A DNA stretch of 64,000 bases, taken from NCBI GenBank assembly GCA_000436375.1, contig FR885511.1, positions 137,284 to 201,283 of the forward strand. Direction: 5' to 3'. The notes under the pieces are model-generated. The model was not told the origin of the DNA and ran no database searches. It saw only the letters and a list, made by a program, of their open reading frames with translations. The stretch is from Azospirillum sp. CAG:239. GTDB taxonomy: Bacteria; Pseudomonadota; Alphaproteobacteria; RF32; CAG-239. The translations under genes and the position numbers were made by a program. This document shows, one piece after another, positions 1 through 7,879 of this stretch (its first letter is position 1; each line of letters starts with the position of its first letter).

Positions 1-1
1 T

Positions 2-769
2 AGGGAAAGAACGGTAAAAAAGGTTCTGGTGGTTGACGACAGTGTGAACGATGGGCTGGCCATGCGCCGGGCCAAAGAGCGCCTGCAAGGCAAAGAAAAG
101 GAATTTGAACTGGTTTATATGGCTGTTTATGCCGTTGAAAAGGCTACCAGCCTGGTTGACGTTTATGCTGACATCTGCCCGCAACCCAGGTTCTTTCAGT
201 GGAATTATATGTATCATCCGGGTTTGTTGCCGCAGGCATGTTTGGACATTGACGGTGTTTTATGTGTTGACCCGACGGCGGAAGAAAACGATGACGGAGA
301 GAAATACCGTCAGTTTATTTTGAATGCGCGGCCATTATTTGTGCCGAATGACAAGGTAAAGGCGCTGGTTACTTCCCGTTTGGAGAAATATCGTCCCGAA
401 ACCGAGAGATGGCTGGCTGAAAACGGCGTGAAATATGAAAAGCTTTATATGCTTGATTTGCCTTCCAGAGAGGAACGAATCCGCCGCGGCGTTCATGCTT
501 CATTCAAAGCCGAAATTTATAAAAAACTGAAAGACGCTCATTTGTTTATTGAGAGCAACCCGCTACAAGCCGCGGAAATACGCAGGCTAAGCGGAAAGCC
601 GGTAATATGTACCGAAACGGACGAATATTCGGAGCATTCCGGTATGGAAAACATTCCGGTACGAACCGTCCGATCCTGTTCGAAAACGAAAAAGACGCTG
701 GTCAGATTTCTGTGTGTGTTTGTCCCTGTCAAGTCGTGGCGGCGCAAGCTGAGAAGTTTATACAAATAA
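2..769 (+). CDS. Phosphoribosyltransferase/HAD-like fusion protein, 5' partial
   Basis: The frame is open through the left edge, so the N-terminus lies outside the window. The first visible residues, RERTVKKVLVVDDSVNDG, carry the acidic PRPP-binding signature of type I phosphoribosyltransferases (two hydrophobics, VDD, then a small loop). About 70 residues on, LDIDGVL looks like the DxD nucleophile motif of HAD phosphohydrolases, VTSRLEKYR could be the Thr/Ser motif, and FIESNP lies where the acidic metal motif is expected. The C-terminus is basic. A glycosyltransferase follows 75 bases downstream on the same strand, which would suit a sugar-polymer locus, but substrate and reaction cannot be read. 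The domain calls are from motifs only. Confidence 0.6.
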   Translation, partial: RERTVKKVLVVDDSVNDGLAMRRAKERLQGKEKEFELVYMAVYAVEKATSLVDVYADICPQPRFFQWNYMYHPGLLPQACLDIDGVLCVDPTAEENDDGEKYRQFILNARPLFVPNDKVKALVTSRLEKYRPETERWLAENGVKYEKLYMLDLPSREERIRRGVHASFKAEIYKKLKDAHLFIESNPLQAAEIRRLSGKPVICTETDEYSEHSGMENIPVRTVRSCSKTKKTLVRFLCVFVPVKSWRRKLRSLYK

Positions 770-844
770 TTATTGCGGGCAGCTTTTGCTTGTAATAATT
801 GTCGAATCGGTTATTCTGGAGCATATTTGCAAAGGAGTTTCGAT

Positions 845-1822
845 ATGCCATTGATTTCGGTTATTCTGCCGGTTTACAATATTAAAGGCGAGTATCTGAC
901 CAAAGCGGTCAGGAGTGTTTTGGCGCAAAGTTTTGAGGATTTTGAACTGCTGATTGTCGATGACGGTTCGCGTCGGGAAACGGCGGCGGTTTGCGATGAA
1001 CTGGCGGCCGAGGACAAAAGGATTATGGTTTTTCATAATGTTAACCAAGGGCCGGGAAAATCGCGCAATTTTGGTTTGAGCAAGGCGCAGGGTGCGTTTG
1101 CGATTTTTATGGATCATGATGACTGGGTCGAGAAGGACTGGCTGAAGAAACTTTACGAATCGATTGTGCGCAACGATGCCGATGCCGCTTTTTGCTATGC
1201 CGACGAATATGTTGAGGAAGAGGGCGCGTTTCATGAGCTGGCGGCACCGCATTTCGGTACTGAAGTTGTCGAATTGGACGACGCTTTTCGCGACAAGATG
1301 GCGAATGTGTTTTTTGCGCCCTGGGCCAAACTGGTAAAAATGGAAATCATAAAAAGGCATAATCTGGCATTTGCCGAAGACGGCAACCGTTTCGACGACG
1401 TTCTGTTCCATATTTTTCTGAACGAATATGCCGCCAGATTTTCGTTTGTGGATGAGGTGCTGTATCATCACCGCCTGTTTGCCAATTCGATTACCGGTTC
1501 CAGCAGCCAGAATACGGATATGTATTTTGACGTTTTCAAAACCATTGAAAGCGCGGCGGCCAAATGTGCGGCCGACGGTATCAGCGTTAAGAGAATCATT
1601 GACCGCAACATGAATTTTTTCTGCAGTGCGAATGATATTATCAAATCGCGCAAGGAATTTATCGGGAAGATGCGGTCTTACATTAAAAAATTCGGTCTGA
1701 AAGACGTGTTGCGCAAGCAAAGGAATCGGAAAATCAGGCACTGGCTGTTTACCGCCGATAAAAAAAACGGCGTTTTGCGCGTTTTGGGAATTTATCTGAT
1801 GAACGGGCGGAAAAAGTCCTGA
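845..1822 (+). CDS. Family 2 glycosyltransferase (325 aa)
   Basis: This is a GT-A fold inverting glycosyltransferase. The N-terminus [12 protein letters not shown] is the usual family 2 opening, LLIVDDGS is the nucleotide-binding acidic motif at about residue 36, and DHDDW near residue 95 fits the metal-binding DxD. The ATG at 845 is chosen because AAAGGAG lies just upstream and the family motif starts immediately; the longer frame upstream looks like leader sequence. No membrane segment is obvious, so a cytoplasmic or membrane-associated enzyme is likely. The preceding PRTase/HAD gene suggests a surface polysaccharide or glycolipid context. Donor and acceptor sugars are unknown. Confidence 0.85.
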   Translation: MPLISVILPVYNIKGEYLTKAVRSVLAQSFEDFELLIVDDGSRRETAAVCDELAAEDKRIMVFHNVNQGPGKSRNFGLSKAQGAFAIFMDHDDWVEKDWLKKLYESIVRNDADAAFCYADEYVEEEGAFHELAAPHFGTEVVELDDAFRDKMANVFFAPWAKLVKMEIIKRHNLAFAEDGNRFDDVLFHIFLNEYAARFSFVDEVLYHHRLFANSITGSSSQNTDMYFDVFKTIESAAAKCAADGISVKRIIDRNMNFFCSANDIIKSRKEFIGKMRSYIKKFGLKDVLRKQRNRKIRHWLFTADKKNGVLRVLGIYLMNGRKKS

Positions 1823-1892
1823 ATCTCTCCTTGAAAAGAAAAAAGCTTTCCGTTATAAAAAGAATAAATTTTTGCATTTGAGGAGTTTTGCC

Positions 1893-3005
1893 ATGGGATT
1901 TAATTGCGGTATTGTCGGTTTGCCGAATGTCGGAAAATCGACGCTGTTTAACGCCCTGACCCAGACGATTGCCGCGCAGGCCGCCAATTTTCCGTTTTGC
2001 ACGATTGAGCCGAACACCGGCCGCGTGGCGGTTCCGGACGCGCGTCTGGACAAGCTGGCCGAGATGGTTAAGCCGAAAACGGTTACGCCTACGCAGTTGG
2101 AATTTGTCGACATTGCCGGACTGGTTAAAGGCGCGTCCAAGGGTGAGGGACTGGGCAACCAGTTTCTGGCCAATATTCGCGAAGTTGACGCAATTATCCA
2201 TGTGTTGCGCTGTTTTGAAGACGACAACATTACCCATGTCGAGGGAACGGTAGACCCGATACGCGATGCGGAAATCGTTGAAACCGAGCTGATGATTGCC
2301 GATTTGGATTCTCTTGAAAAGCGTTTTGAACAGCTGGCGAAAAAAGCCAAAACCGGCGGTGACAAAGACGCTAAAATCAAGGTTGAGGTTATGGAACCGA
2401 TTATTAAGGCGCTGCGCGAAGGCAAGCCGGCACGGTCGGCCGCACCGTCCAAAGACAATAAGGACGCTTACAAAGAGTATAAGATGCTGCAGCTGCTGAC
2501 TTCCAAGCCGGTGCTGTATGTCTGCAACGTTGACGAGGATTCCGCGGCGACCGGCAACGCGTTTTCGCAAAAGGTTTTTGCCAAGGCGGAAGCCGAAGGT
2601 GCCAAAGCGGTTATTATTTCGGCGGCAATCGAATCGGAGGTTGCACAGTTGGACAGCGAAGCGGAAAAGAAAGAGTTTCTGTCAGCTCTGGGGTTGGAAG
2701 AAACCGGATTGTCGAAAATTATTCGTGCCGGGTATGAGCTGCTTGGCCTGCAGACCTATTTTACCTGCGGCCCAAAGGAAGTTCGGGCCTGGACTTTTCT
2801 GAAAGGTTCCAAGGCGCCGCAATGCGCAGGCATTATTCATTCCGATTTTGAACGGGGTTTTATTCGCGCGGAGACCATTTCCTACGATGATTTTGTCATG
2901 CTCGGCGGCGAGCAGGCCTGCAAGGAGGCCGGCAAGATGCGTTCCGAGGGTAAGGAATATGTCGTACAGGACGGCGATGTTATGCTGTTTCTTTTCAACG
3001 TATAG
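1893..3005 (+). CDS. ychF: Redox-regulated ATPase YchF (Obg-like)
   Basis: YchF is a ribosome-associated P-loop protein of the Obg group that prefers ATP to GTP and acts in translation and stress responses. The G1 motif GLPNVGKST is at residues 9-17, the G3 region reads [12 protein letters not shown], and CNVDED near residue 210 replaces the NKxD guanine motif, as is typical of this ATP-preferring family. A C-terminal TGS-like domain follows ([12 protein letters not shown], then [12 protein letters not shown]). Length is 370 aa, close to the family norm. ATG 1893 is supported by the AGGAG at 1881-1885. A separate promoter-like region lies in the gap after the glycosyltransferase. Confidence 0.97.
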   Translation: MGFNCGIVGLPNVGKSTLFNALTQTIAAQAANFPFCTIEPNTGRVAVPDARLDKLAEMVKPKTVTPTQLEFVDIAGLVKGASKGEGLGNQFLANIREVDAIIHVLRCFEDDNITHVEGTVDPIRDAEIVETELMIADLDSLEKRFEQLAKKAKTGGDKDAKIKVEVMEPIIKALREGKPARSAAPSKDNKDAYKEYKMLQLLTSKPVLYVCNVDEDSAATGNAFSQKVFAKAEAEGAKAVIISAAIESEVAQLDSEAEKKEFLSALGLEETGLSKIIRAGYELLGLQTYFTCGPKEVRAWTFLKGSKAPQCAGIIHSDFERGFIRAETISYDDFVMLGGEQACKEAGKMRSEGKEYVVQDGDVMLFLFNV

Positions 3006-3032
3006 CGGCTGTCCTTTTTTTTGACAAAAAAG

Positions 3033-3061
3033 TTGACACAATGTGGGCTTTGTGATATTTT
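3033..3061 (+). promoter_or_regulatory. Sigma-70-type promoter for the 3112 gene
   Basis: TTGACA at 3033-3038 is followed after exactly 17 bases by TATTTT at 3056-3061 (four of six consensus positions). A second TTGACA lies 12 bases upstream at 3021. The predicted start of transcription is about 45 bases before the ATG at 3112. Confidence 0.45.
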
Positions 3062-3111
3062 TCAAGTCTGGAAATAAGAGATTTTAAATAGATTGTGTCA
3101 CTAATAAATTT

Positions 3112-3624
3112 ATGATTATGTGTGAAAGAATTGAAAGACTCGTTGTCAATGAGTTTGAAAAACTGACCGGTGTCAACGCTTCGGAAAATCAGGTTATGAA
3201 ATTTGAAGTGTTTCCGCAAAAGCGAGAGGCTCTTAAGCAGCTGCTGCGTTCGGTCTTGCCGGACTTGCGGATTTACAGTTCAGTCGGTTTGGTTACGGTT
3301 GCCGATTTTGCAAATTATATCGAAAAGGCCGAGGAAAAAAAGAAGACTTTTTTTGACAGAGGCTTGCAAATAATCCGCGAAGCGACCGGAAATGAAAATT
3401 TGTCCTTAGACGATGACCTGTATCCGGAACTCAGGCCGTCAGGAGAAGGAAACGCGTATCTTTCGGCTCAGAGCCGTTATTTTATTGCGGCGAACAGAGT
3501 TTACAACGCTTTGTCGGCCGGGCTTAAAGGACATTTTGCCTATTATCCTCCGGTTTCGCAATTGGAAAAGTGCCGGACACTGAGGGAGATGATAGACCTT
3601 TATTACCGCCGGGGTCGTTTTTGA
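3112..3624 (+). CDS. Hypothetical protein (170 aa)
   Basis: I do not recognise this protein. It is soluble and largely helical, with a Lys/Glu-rich stretch near residues 75-82 (EKAEEKKK) and no signal peptide, Cys pair or nucleotide-binding motif. The C-terminus is Tyr/Arg-rich (DLYYRRGRF). There is no good Shine-Dalgarno sequence before ATG 3112, and a second in-frame ATG at 3118 is equally possible. Codon use resembles its neighbours and it has its own promoter candidate, so it is probably a real, separately transcribed gene. Confidence 0.7.
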   Translation: MIMCERIERLVVNEFEKLTGVNASENQVMKFEVFPQKREALKQLLRSVLPDLRIYSSVGLVTVADFANYIEKAEEKKKTFFDRGLQIIREATGNENLSLDDDLYPELRPSGEGNAYLSAQSRYFIAANRVYNALSAGLKGHFAYYPPVSQLEKCRTLREMIDLYYRRGRF

Positions 3625-3642
3625 ATGAGAAGCCGTTATTTG

Positions 3643-3680
3643 GAAAGGGGTGTCTTTCAAAGATGCCCTTTCGGCATTTT
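3643..3680 (+). other. Overlapping hairpins upstream of trmL
   Basis: GAAAGGG at 3643-3649 pairs with CCCTTTC at 3666-3672, and the stem continues inward with wobble pairs to a tiny loop near 3657-3659. The same right arm can instead form AAGATGCC/GGCATTTT (3660-3680) around a CTTTC loop. The two folds exclude each other. The second resembles a weak terminator for the upstream gene; the pair could also work as an attenuator for trmL. Confidence 0.35.
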
Positions 3681-3743
3681 AAAGGCTTGCATCATTAGCG
3701 GTTTCGGAGTATCAGAGAGCAGGACGACAGAGGAGGAATTTAG

Positions 3744-4220
3744 ATGCGTTTGGCTTTGTTTCAGCCCGATATTCCGCAAAACACCGGCACGTTGCTGCGT
3801 TTGGGTGCCTGTTTGGATGTGCCGTTGGACATTATCGAACCCTGCGGTTTCATTTTTAACGAGAAGGCGATGCGCCGCGCCGGAATGGATTATTTGGAAA
3901 TGGTGTCCTGCCGCAGGCATGATTCCTGGGCAGACTTTTTGCAGTATCGGGAAGAATATCCGGAGGAATATGGGCGAATAGTTTTGTTGACGACTCATGC
4001 CAGCCGGCCTTATACCGAATTTGAATTTCGGAAAAACGATATTATCCTGATGGGACGGGAATCGGCGGGCGTGCCCGAAGAAGTGCATCAGAAAGCCGAT
4101 GCGCGGCTGCTGATTCCGATGAACCGGAACGCGCGTTCGATTAATGTTGCGTTGTCGGCGGTAATGGTTGTCGGAGAGTGTCTGCGGCAAACGGGAACAT
4201 TTCCGGTTCAGGAGGATTAG
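3744..4220 (+). CDS. trmL: tRNA (cytidine/uridine-34-2'-O)-methyltransferase TrmL
   Basis: TrmL is a SPOUT-class SAM-dependent enzyme that methylates the 2'-O of the wobble base (C34/U34) in some tRNA-Leu species. The protein opens LALFQPDIPQNTGTLLRLGA, the conserved start of the YibK/TrmL family, and later shows LMGRESAGVPEEV and IPMNRNARSINVALSAVMV, the two segments that form the SPOUT trefoil knot and cofactor pocket. At 158 aa it matches the short TrmL length without extra RNA-binding domains. The ATG at 3744 follows a perfect AGGAGG at 3731-3736. Confidence 0.95.
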   Translation: MRLALFQPDIPQNTGTLLRLGACLDVPLDIIEPCGFIFNEKAMRRAGMDYLEMVSCRRHDSWADFLQYREEYPEEYGRIVLLTTHASRPYTEFEFRKNDIILMGRESAGVPEEVHQKADARLLIPMNRNARSINVALSAVMVVGECLRQTGTFPVQED

Positions 4221-4413
4221 CCTGCCGGATTTGTCGGAACCCGGCGGAAAGCCAAGTTGCCGATTTTTCATTTGTTTTTCATAATGTTACAGATTTTTGA
4301 CAAAAATGTCATTTTTGGACTGGATTTGGGTCGAAAAATGTGATATGTTAATGGCGTCTTGGGGCTCCGAGGGGCCGTCTTACTGATCATTAAAAATGAA
4401 TAGGAACAGATTT

Positions 4414-4920
4414 ATGAATAAGAAGAGTTCTTCCGCTTTTGCGTTTAATTCCGGTGATTTTGTGGTTTATCCGGCTCACGGCGTCGGTAAAATAGCTGAT
4501 ATTGCCAAGCAGAAAATAGCCGGTTCGGAACTGGAGCTGATAGTGGTCAATTTTGACAAGGATAAAATGACGCTGAGGATTCCGATGGCCAAAGCCGAGA
4601 ACATCGGTTTGCGCAAAATTTCCGGCGCGGATACGATGAACGACGCGCTCAGCGTTCTGAAAGGCAAGGCCAAGGTAAAGAAAATTATGTGGTCGCGCCG
4701 CGCTCAGGAATATGAGAACAAAATCAATTCCGGCAATCCGGTTGCGATTGCCGAAGTTGTCCGCGATTTGTACCGCAGCGAGAATTTGGCCGAACAGTCT
4801 TACAGCGAGCGGCAGATTTATGAACAGGCGCTGGACCGGCTGGCAAACGAGGTTGCAGTCTGCGAAAATATTTCTTCAGCCGATGCAACCAAAAAGCTGC
4901 TTGACATTCTGGCCAAATAG
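4414..4920 (+). CDS. carD: CarD family transcriptional regulator
   Basis: CarD-type factors bind the RNA polymerase beta subunit through an N-terminal Tudor-like domain and stabilise open promoter complexes. Here FNSGDFVVYPAHGVGKI (about residues 11-27) is the family signature, followed by IPMAKAENIGLRKIS and then a helical C-terminal domain with the WSRRAQEYENKI segment. The start at 4414 is preferred over the ATG at 4396 because AGGAA at 4403-4407 is correctly placed only for the former. The gene stands alone and ends at a hairpin with a T-run. Confidence 0.93.
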   Translation: MNKKSSSAFAFNSGDFVVYPAHGVGKIADIAKQKIAGSELELIVVNFDKDKMTLRIPMAKAENIGLRKISGADTMNDALSVLKGKAKVKKIMWSRRAQEYENKINSGNPVAIAEVVRDLYRSENLAEQSYSERQIYEQALDRLANEVAVCENISSADATKKLLDILAK

Positions 4921-4943
4921 GCTTTGCGGCATTTGGCATTAAA

Positions 4944-4975
4944 AGGCTTTCGCTACGGCGAAGGTCTTTTTTTTG
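4944..4975 (+). terminator. Rho-independent terminator after carD
   Basis: The CTTTCGC/GCGAAGG stem around 4948-4964 is followed by a run of eight T residues ending near 4974. Confidence 0.7.
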
Positions 4976-4976
4976 C

Positions 4977-5110
4977 GACTCCGCGATTTCACAAATAAGA
5001 CTCCGCAAAAGGCCGGTTTCCTGTGCAGAAAATGTCCGGCAAGCGGAAAATGCGGTTTGCATTTTGTTGTGCATAAGCTTGTGAACAAGAAAAAAGCGGC
5101 GTTGCGAATC
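4977..5110. other. Intergenic region with DnaA-box-like 9-mers and GANTC sites
   Basis: Three 9-mers resemble the complement of the DnaA box: TGTGCAGAA (5022), TGTGCATAA (5068, a full match to TGTGNATAA) and TGTGAACAA (5080). GACTC occurs twice within repeats of GACTCCGC, and GAATC occurs once further on; GANTC is the CcrM methylation site in many alphaproteobacteria. No origin-associated gene neighbours the site, so this is only a weak regulatory suggestion. Confidence 0.2.
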
Positions 5111-5169
5111 AGCTGCAGGTTCTTTAAAAGTTAACTGTAAGTTAATTTTCAGAGGCAAGAGGCAAAGCC

Positions 5170-5580
5170 ATGTTTGAAGAACCGGAATATGTTACTTCGC
5201 AGACCGACGACATTGTGATTTCGGCTTGTCCGACGCTGGTTGAGGAAAATCGTCGCGCGCAGGAGTTCCTGTGGGGATATTATCTGCGGATTGAGAACAA
5301 TTCGGCCAAAAAAATTCAGCTGCTGGGCAAAAACTGGAATATTACCGACAGTTTCGGCAACCGTTTTTGCGATGATTCCGCCGGATTTAAAGGCGAGCTT
5401 CCCGAACTGGAACCCGGCGAATGTTTTGAGTTCAGTTCAATGATGCCTTTGAATGCCGCCGACGCCGTTTTTTACGGCAGCTGCAAAATTCAGGAAGCCG
5501 GACAGAAAACAGTCAAGGAAATTAAGATTCCGACTTTTTCGCTTTCAGCCGGGGCAAAAGCCGCGGCAGCGCTGAACTAG
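5170..5580 (+). CDS. apaG: ApaG domain protein
   Basis: ApaG is a small beta-sandwich (fibronectin type III-like) protein linked to Co/Mg homeostasis in enterobacteria; its biochemical role is still unclear. The family pattern is clear: YYLRIENNSAKKIQLLGKNW, then ITDSFGN, GELPELEPGECFEFSS and a final IPTFSLS. The usual acidic and glycine positions are kept. It is 136 aa, slightly longer than enterobacterial ApaG, mostly through a short N-terminal extension. Its stop codon overlaps the stop codon of the convergent lipoprotein gene by two bases. Confidence 0.9.
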   Translation: MFEEPEYVTSQTDDIVISACPTLVEENRRAQEFLWGYYLRIENNSAKKIQLLGKNWNITDSFGNRFCDDSAGFKGELPELEPGECFEFSSMMPLNAADAVFYGSCKIQEAGQKTVKEIKIPTFSLSAGAKAAAALN

Positions 5581-6188
5581 TTGTATTCCTGAATGATGCT
5601 GTTGTTGGCGACGTACATGTTCAGGTATTGGTAAATGTTCTGTTCCATGCGCTTGTTGAACTCGTCAAAGAGTTTGTAAACCATGCCGTTCCAGTATCTT
5701 TCCTTTTCTTCTATGTCCGTATCGGCCGGGATAGCCAGTTCGCGCCAGGCCTCAATGGAGGTTTCGGCGCTGGAGAGGTTTTTGGGGTCGGTAACTTTGA
5801 TAACGACGTATAAGGTTGCGCGATATTTGATGCGGTCTTTGTAAAAGACCTTTTCCGATTTTTCGATTTCTTCGGTAACGCTGGCATCTTTAATGATGAA
5901 TTCGGCAATTTTGTCGGAGGCGTAATCGTCGGCTTTCAGACGGTCTTTGGCCCAGAGACGGGCGGTTTTTTCAATTGAAATCGGAAACAGGTGTTCAACG
6001 TTCGGTCTGGTAAACGTCGGCGTAAATTCGGAAACAACTTCCACCCGGTTGACTTTCAGGTCAATCGGCGCCTGGTCGGTAAAGCGAGGCTCCTGATAGC
6101 GTCTGGGTTCGGCTTCGTTATTGTTGGCGCAGCCGGCGGCAAAAGCCAAAACAATCAAAAGGGCGGAAAATTTTCTAAGCTTAATCAT
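5577..6188 (-). CDS. Hypothetical lipoprotein (203 aa)
   Basis: The N-terminus is a lipoprotein signal peptide: basic MIKLRK, a hydrophobic stretch, then the lipobox AFAAGC with Cys at residue 20, so the mature protein should be lipid-anchored in the envelope. The remainder is mixed alpha/beta with no catalytic motif I recognise, plus an Asn/Tyr-rich C-terminus. It is convergent with apaG. A terminator hairpin for the upstream hslO separates it from that gene, so it probably has its own promoter. Function unknown. Confidence 0.85.
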   Translation of the reverse strand: MIKLRKFSALLIVLAFAAGCANNNEAEPRRYQEPRFTDQAPIDLKVNRVEVVSEFTPTFTRPNVEHLFPISIEKTARLWAKDRLKADDYASDKIAEFIIKDASVTEEIEKSEKVFYKDRIKYRATLYVVIKVTDPKNLSSAETSIEAWRELAIPADTDIEEKERYWNGMVYKLFDEFNKRMEQNIYQYLNMYVANNSIIQEYN

Positions 6189-6216
6189 CTTTGCAACCTG
6201 TTAACTATTTGTCCGA

Positions 6217-6247
6217 AAAAAGGCCCTTAAACCGTTTAAGAGCCTTT
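6217..6247 (-). terminator. Terminator downstream of hslO
   Basis: A 12-bp stem with one mismatch (AGGCCCTTAAAC and GTTTAAGAGCCT, 6221-6246) has a CG loop, and the minus strand continues into a T-run (A-run on plus at 6216-6221). Confidence 0.75.
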
Positions 6248-6277
6248 TCAGGATATTAGATATTGTTTAACATAAAC

Positions 6278-7198
6278 TTAATGCCGTATCAGCTCGCCTT
6301 TGTCAAAAACATATTTTTCGGAACAGAAGTTGCAAGTGGCGGAAACCTGATTATGGCTGTCGGCCAGGTTGTTGATTTCCTCTTCGCCGAAAGAGGTCAG
6401 CGTGTTGAGCAGTTTGTCGCGGCTGCAGCGGCAGCCGAAACGGTATTCCTTGTTTTTGGTAATTACCAGTTTGCTGGAATGGTAAAGCCGGTGCAGAAGT
6501 TCTTCCGGACTCAGAGCGTCGTCAAAAACTTCATCCTCTTTAAGGCTCTGCATAAATGTTACGGCTTCGTTCCAGGCTTCGTCAATGTCGGCGCCCTCTC
6601 TGACTTTTCCGCCGGTTGCCGGCAGTTTCTGCAACATGATGCCGGCCGCCTTCCAACGGCCGTTTTCTTCAGTCGGAGCTTGCAGGAAGAGCTGCAGCGC
6701 CGTTTCAATCTGCTCTGATTGTTTGAAGTAGCGCAGCGCGCATTCGGTCAGGTTTTTGCCCTGCAGGTCGACGACGCCCTGATATAAATCGGTGTCTTTG
6801 CCCTGATCGACCGTAAAGGCCAGATAACCTTCGCCCATCAGGTGCGGTGCCGCTTCAATCTCGCCTTCGGTTTTGCGAAGTTCCTGCGCTTTTTGAATGC
6901 GTTTTTCGTCGAAGGTTGCGCAGGCGCGAATCGTGCCGTCGGACGAAACGTCAACAACGACCATGGTAACGGGGCCGCTGCTTTTCGTCTGGAGCGTGAA
7001 CAGTCCGTCGTATTTCAGAGCGCTGGCGAGCAGTGCGCCGAGCGCCGCGCTTTCGGCTACAACGGCCGAAACCGGTTTGGGGTAACAGTGCTTGCCAACG
7101 ATGGTGTTGACAACCTCGTCCAGCCGAACCAGCCGCCCCATGAACGCGCCGTCTTCAATATGAAAAGATACACAATTGTCGAAATTTTTGTTAACCAA
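6278..7198 (-). CDS. hslO: Redox-regulated chaperone Hsp33
   Basis: Hsp33 is a cytoplasmic holdase that protects unfolding proteins during oxidative stress. In the reduced state four Cys bind zinc; oxidation to disulfides activates it. The zinc centre is visible as C256-x-C258 and C289-x-x-C292 at the C-terminus. The N-terminal core has the expected LGALLASALKYDGLFTLQ and GPVTMVVVD segments. Length is 306 aa. The start codon is TTG, supported by AAGGA eight bases upstream on the minus strand; the next in-frame ATG would remove conserved sequence. It is divergent from recX, so the short 66-bp gap must hold both promoters. Confidence 0.95.
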   Translation of the reverse strand: MVNKNFDNCVSFHIEDGAFMGRLVRLDEVVNTIVGKHCYPKPVSAVVAESAALGALLASALKYDGLFTLQTKSSGPVTMVVVDVSSDGTIRACATFDEKRIQKAQELRKTEGEIEAAPHLMGEGYLAFTVDQGKDTDLYQGVVDLQGKNLTECALRYFKQSEQIETALQLFLQAPTEENGRWKAAGIMLQKLPATGGKVREGADIDEAWNEAVTFMQSLKEDEVFDDALSPEELLHRLYHSSKLVITKNKEYRFGCRCSRDKLLNTLTSFGEEEINNLADSHNQVSATCNFCSEKYVFDKGELIRH

Positions 7199-7264
7199 TG
7201 GATTTTCCTTTGTATAATAAGTTTTAGCTTAATTTTATGTAATGTGTTTTAAGGAAATTTGCAA

Positions 7265-7819
7265 GTGGCGGAAGAAGAAACGGAAAGAAAAAGGCCTCGG
7301 CCGGCGCGCAAAATTACCAGGCAGCGTCTGAAAAACATTGCTTTGTATTATCTGCAGCGTTTTGAAACCTCTTCGGAGAATCTGAAAGCGGTGCTGTTGC
7401 GCCGGGTTAATGTTTATGCGTTTCAGAATCCGGACTGGAACCGGCAGGAAGCCGTCGGCTGGATTGATGAAATTGTTGCCCAGTTTGAGGGGTATGGTTA
7501 TGTGGACGATGCCCGTTTTGCCGAGATGAAAATTAAAGACTATCTGGCGGCGGGCAAATCGGTACGTTACATCAAAGGTAAACTGCAGCTTAAGGGCATT
7601 GACGAAAATATGGTTGATTCGCTTTTGGAAGGGCAGGATTACGACGAATATGAGGCGGCGCTGCGTTTGGCGAAGAAAAAAAGAATCGGGCCTTTCCGTG
7701 CCGATGAGGAAAGCCGCCGCGAAAACCGGCAAAAAGACATGGGAACGCTGGTGCGCGCCGGCTTCGGCTATGATACGGCGCAAAAAATTATGGATTTGGA
7801 GACTGTCAGTCAATCTTGA
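7265..7819 (+). CDS. recX: Regulatory protein RecX
   Basis: RecX binds RecA filaments and limits their extension, modulating recombination and the SOS response. The protein has the three-helix tandem repeats of the family: LKNIALYYLQRFETSSENLKA, then WIDEIVAQFEGYGYVDDARFAE (the most conserved block) and SVRYIKGKLQLKGI. It is 184 aa with a basic N-terminal tail. GTG 7265 is chosen over TTG 7259 because AAGGA at 7251-7255 has proper spacing only to the GTG. recA is not in the window, so the two genes are unlinked here. Confidence 0.9.
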   Translation: MAEEETERKRPRPARKITRQRLKNIALYYLQRFETSSENLKAVLLRRVNVYAFQNPDWNRQEAVGWIDEIVAQFEGYGYVDDARFAEMKIKDYLAAGKSVRYIKGKLQLKGIDENMVDSLLEGQDYDEYEAALRLAKKKRIGPFRADEESRRENRQKDMGTLVRAGFGYDTAQKIMDLETVSQS

Positions 7820-7879
7820 CAAATTTTGTCTAAAATTGTAAACTCTTGGCAGTTTGTTGTTTTGCGAAGAGTTTTTCTG

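Noticed and set aside
770-1741. A 323-residue minus-strand frame opposite the glycosyltransferase
   Set aside because: Composition is that of an antisense shadow (Phe, Asn, Arg, Gln-rich) and the plus-strand frame carries the clear family motifs.
5022-5088. A chromosomal replication origin before apaG
   Set aside because: Only one full DnaA-box match, no AT-rich unwinding region of suitable size and no origin-linked genes such as hemE, dnaA, parAB or gidA nearby.
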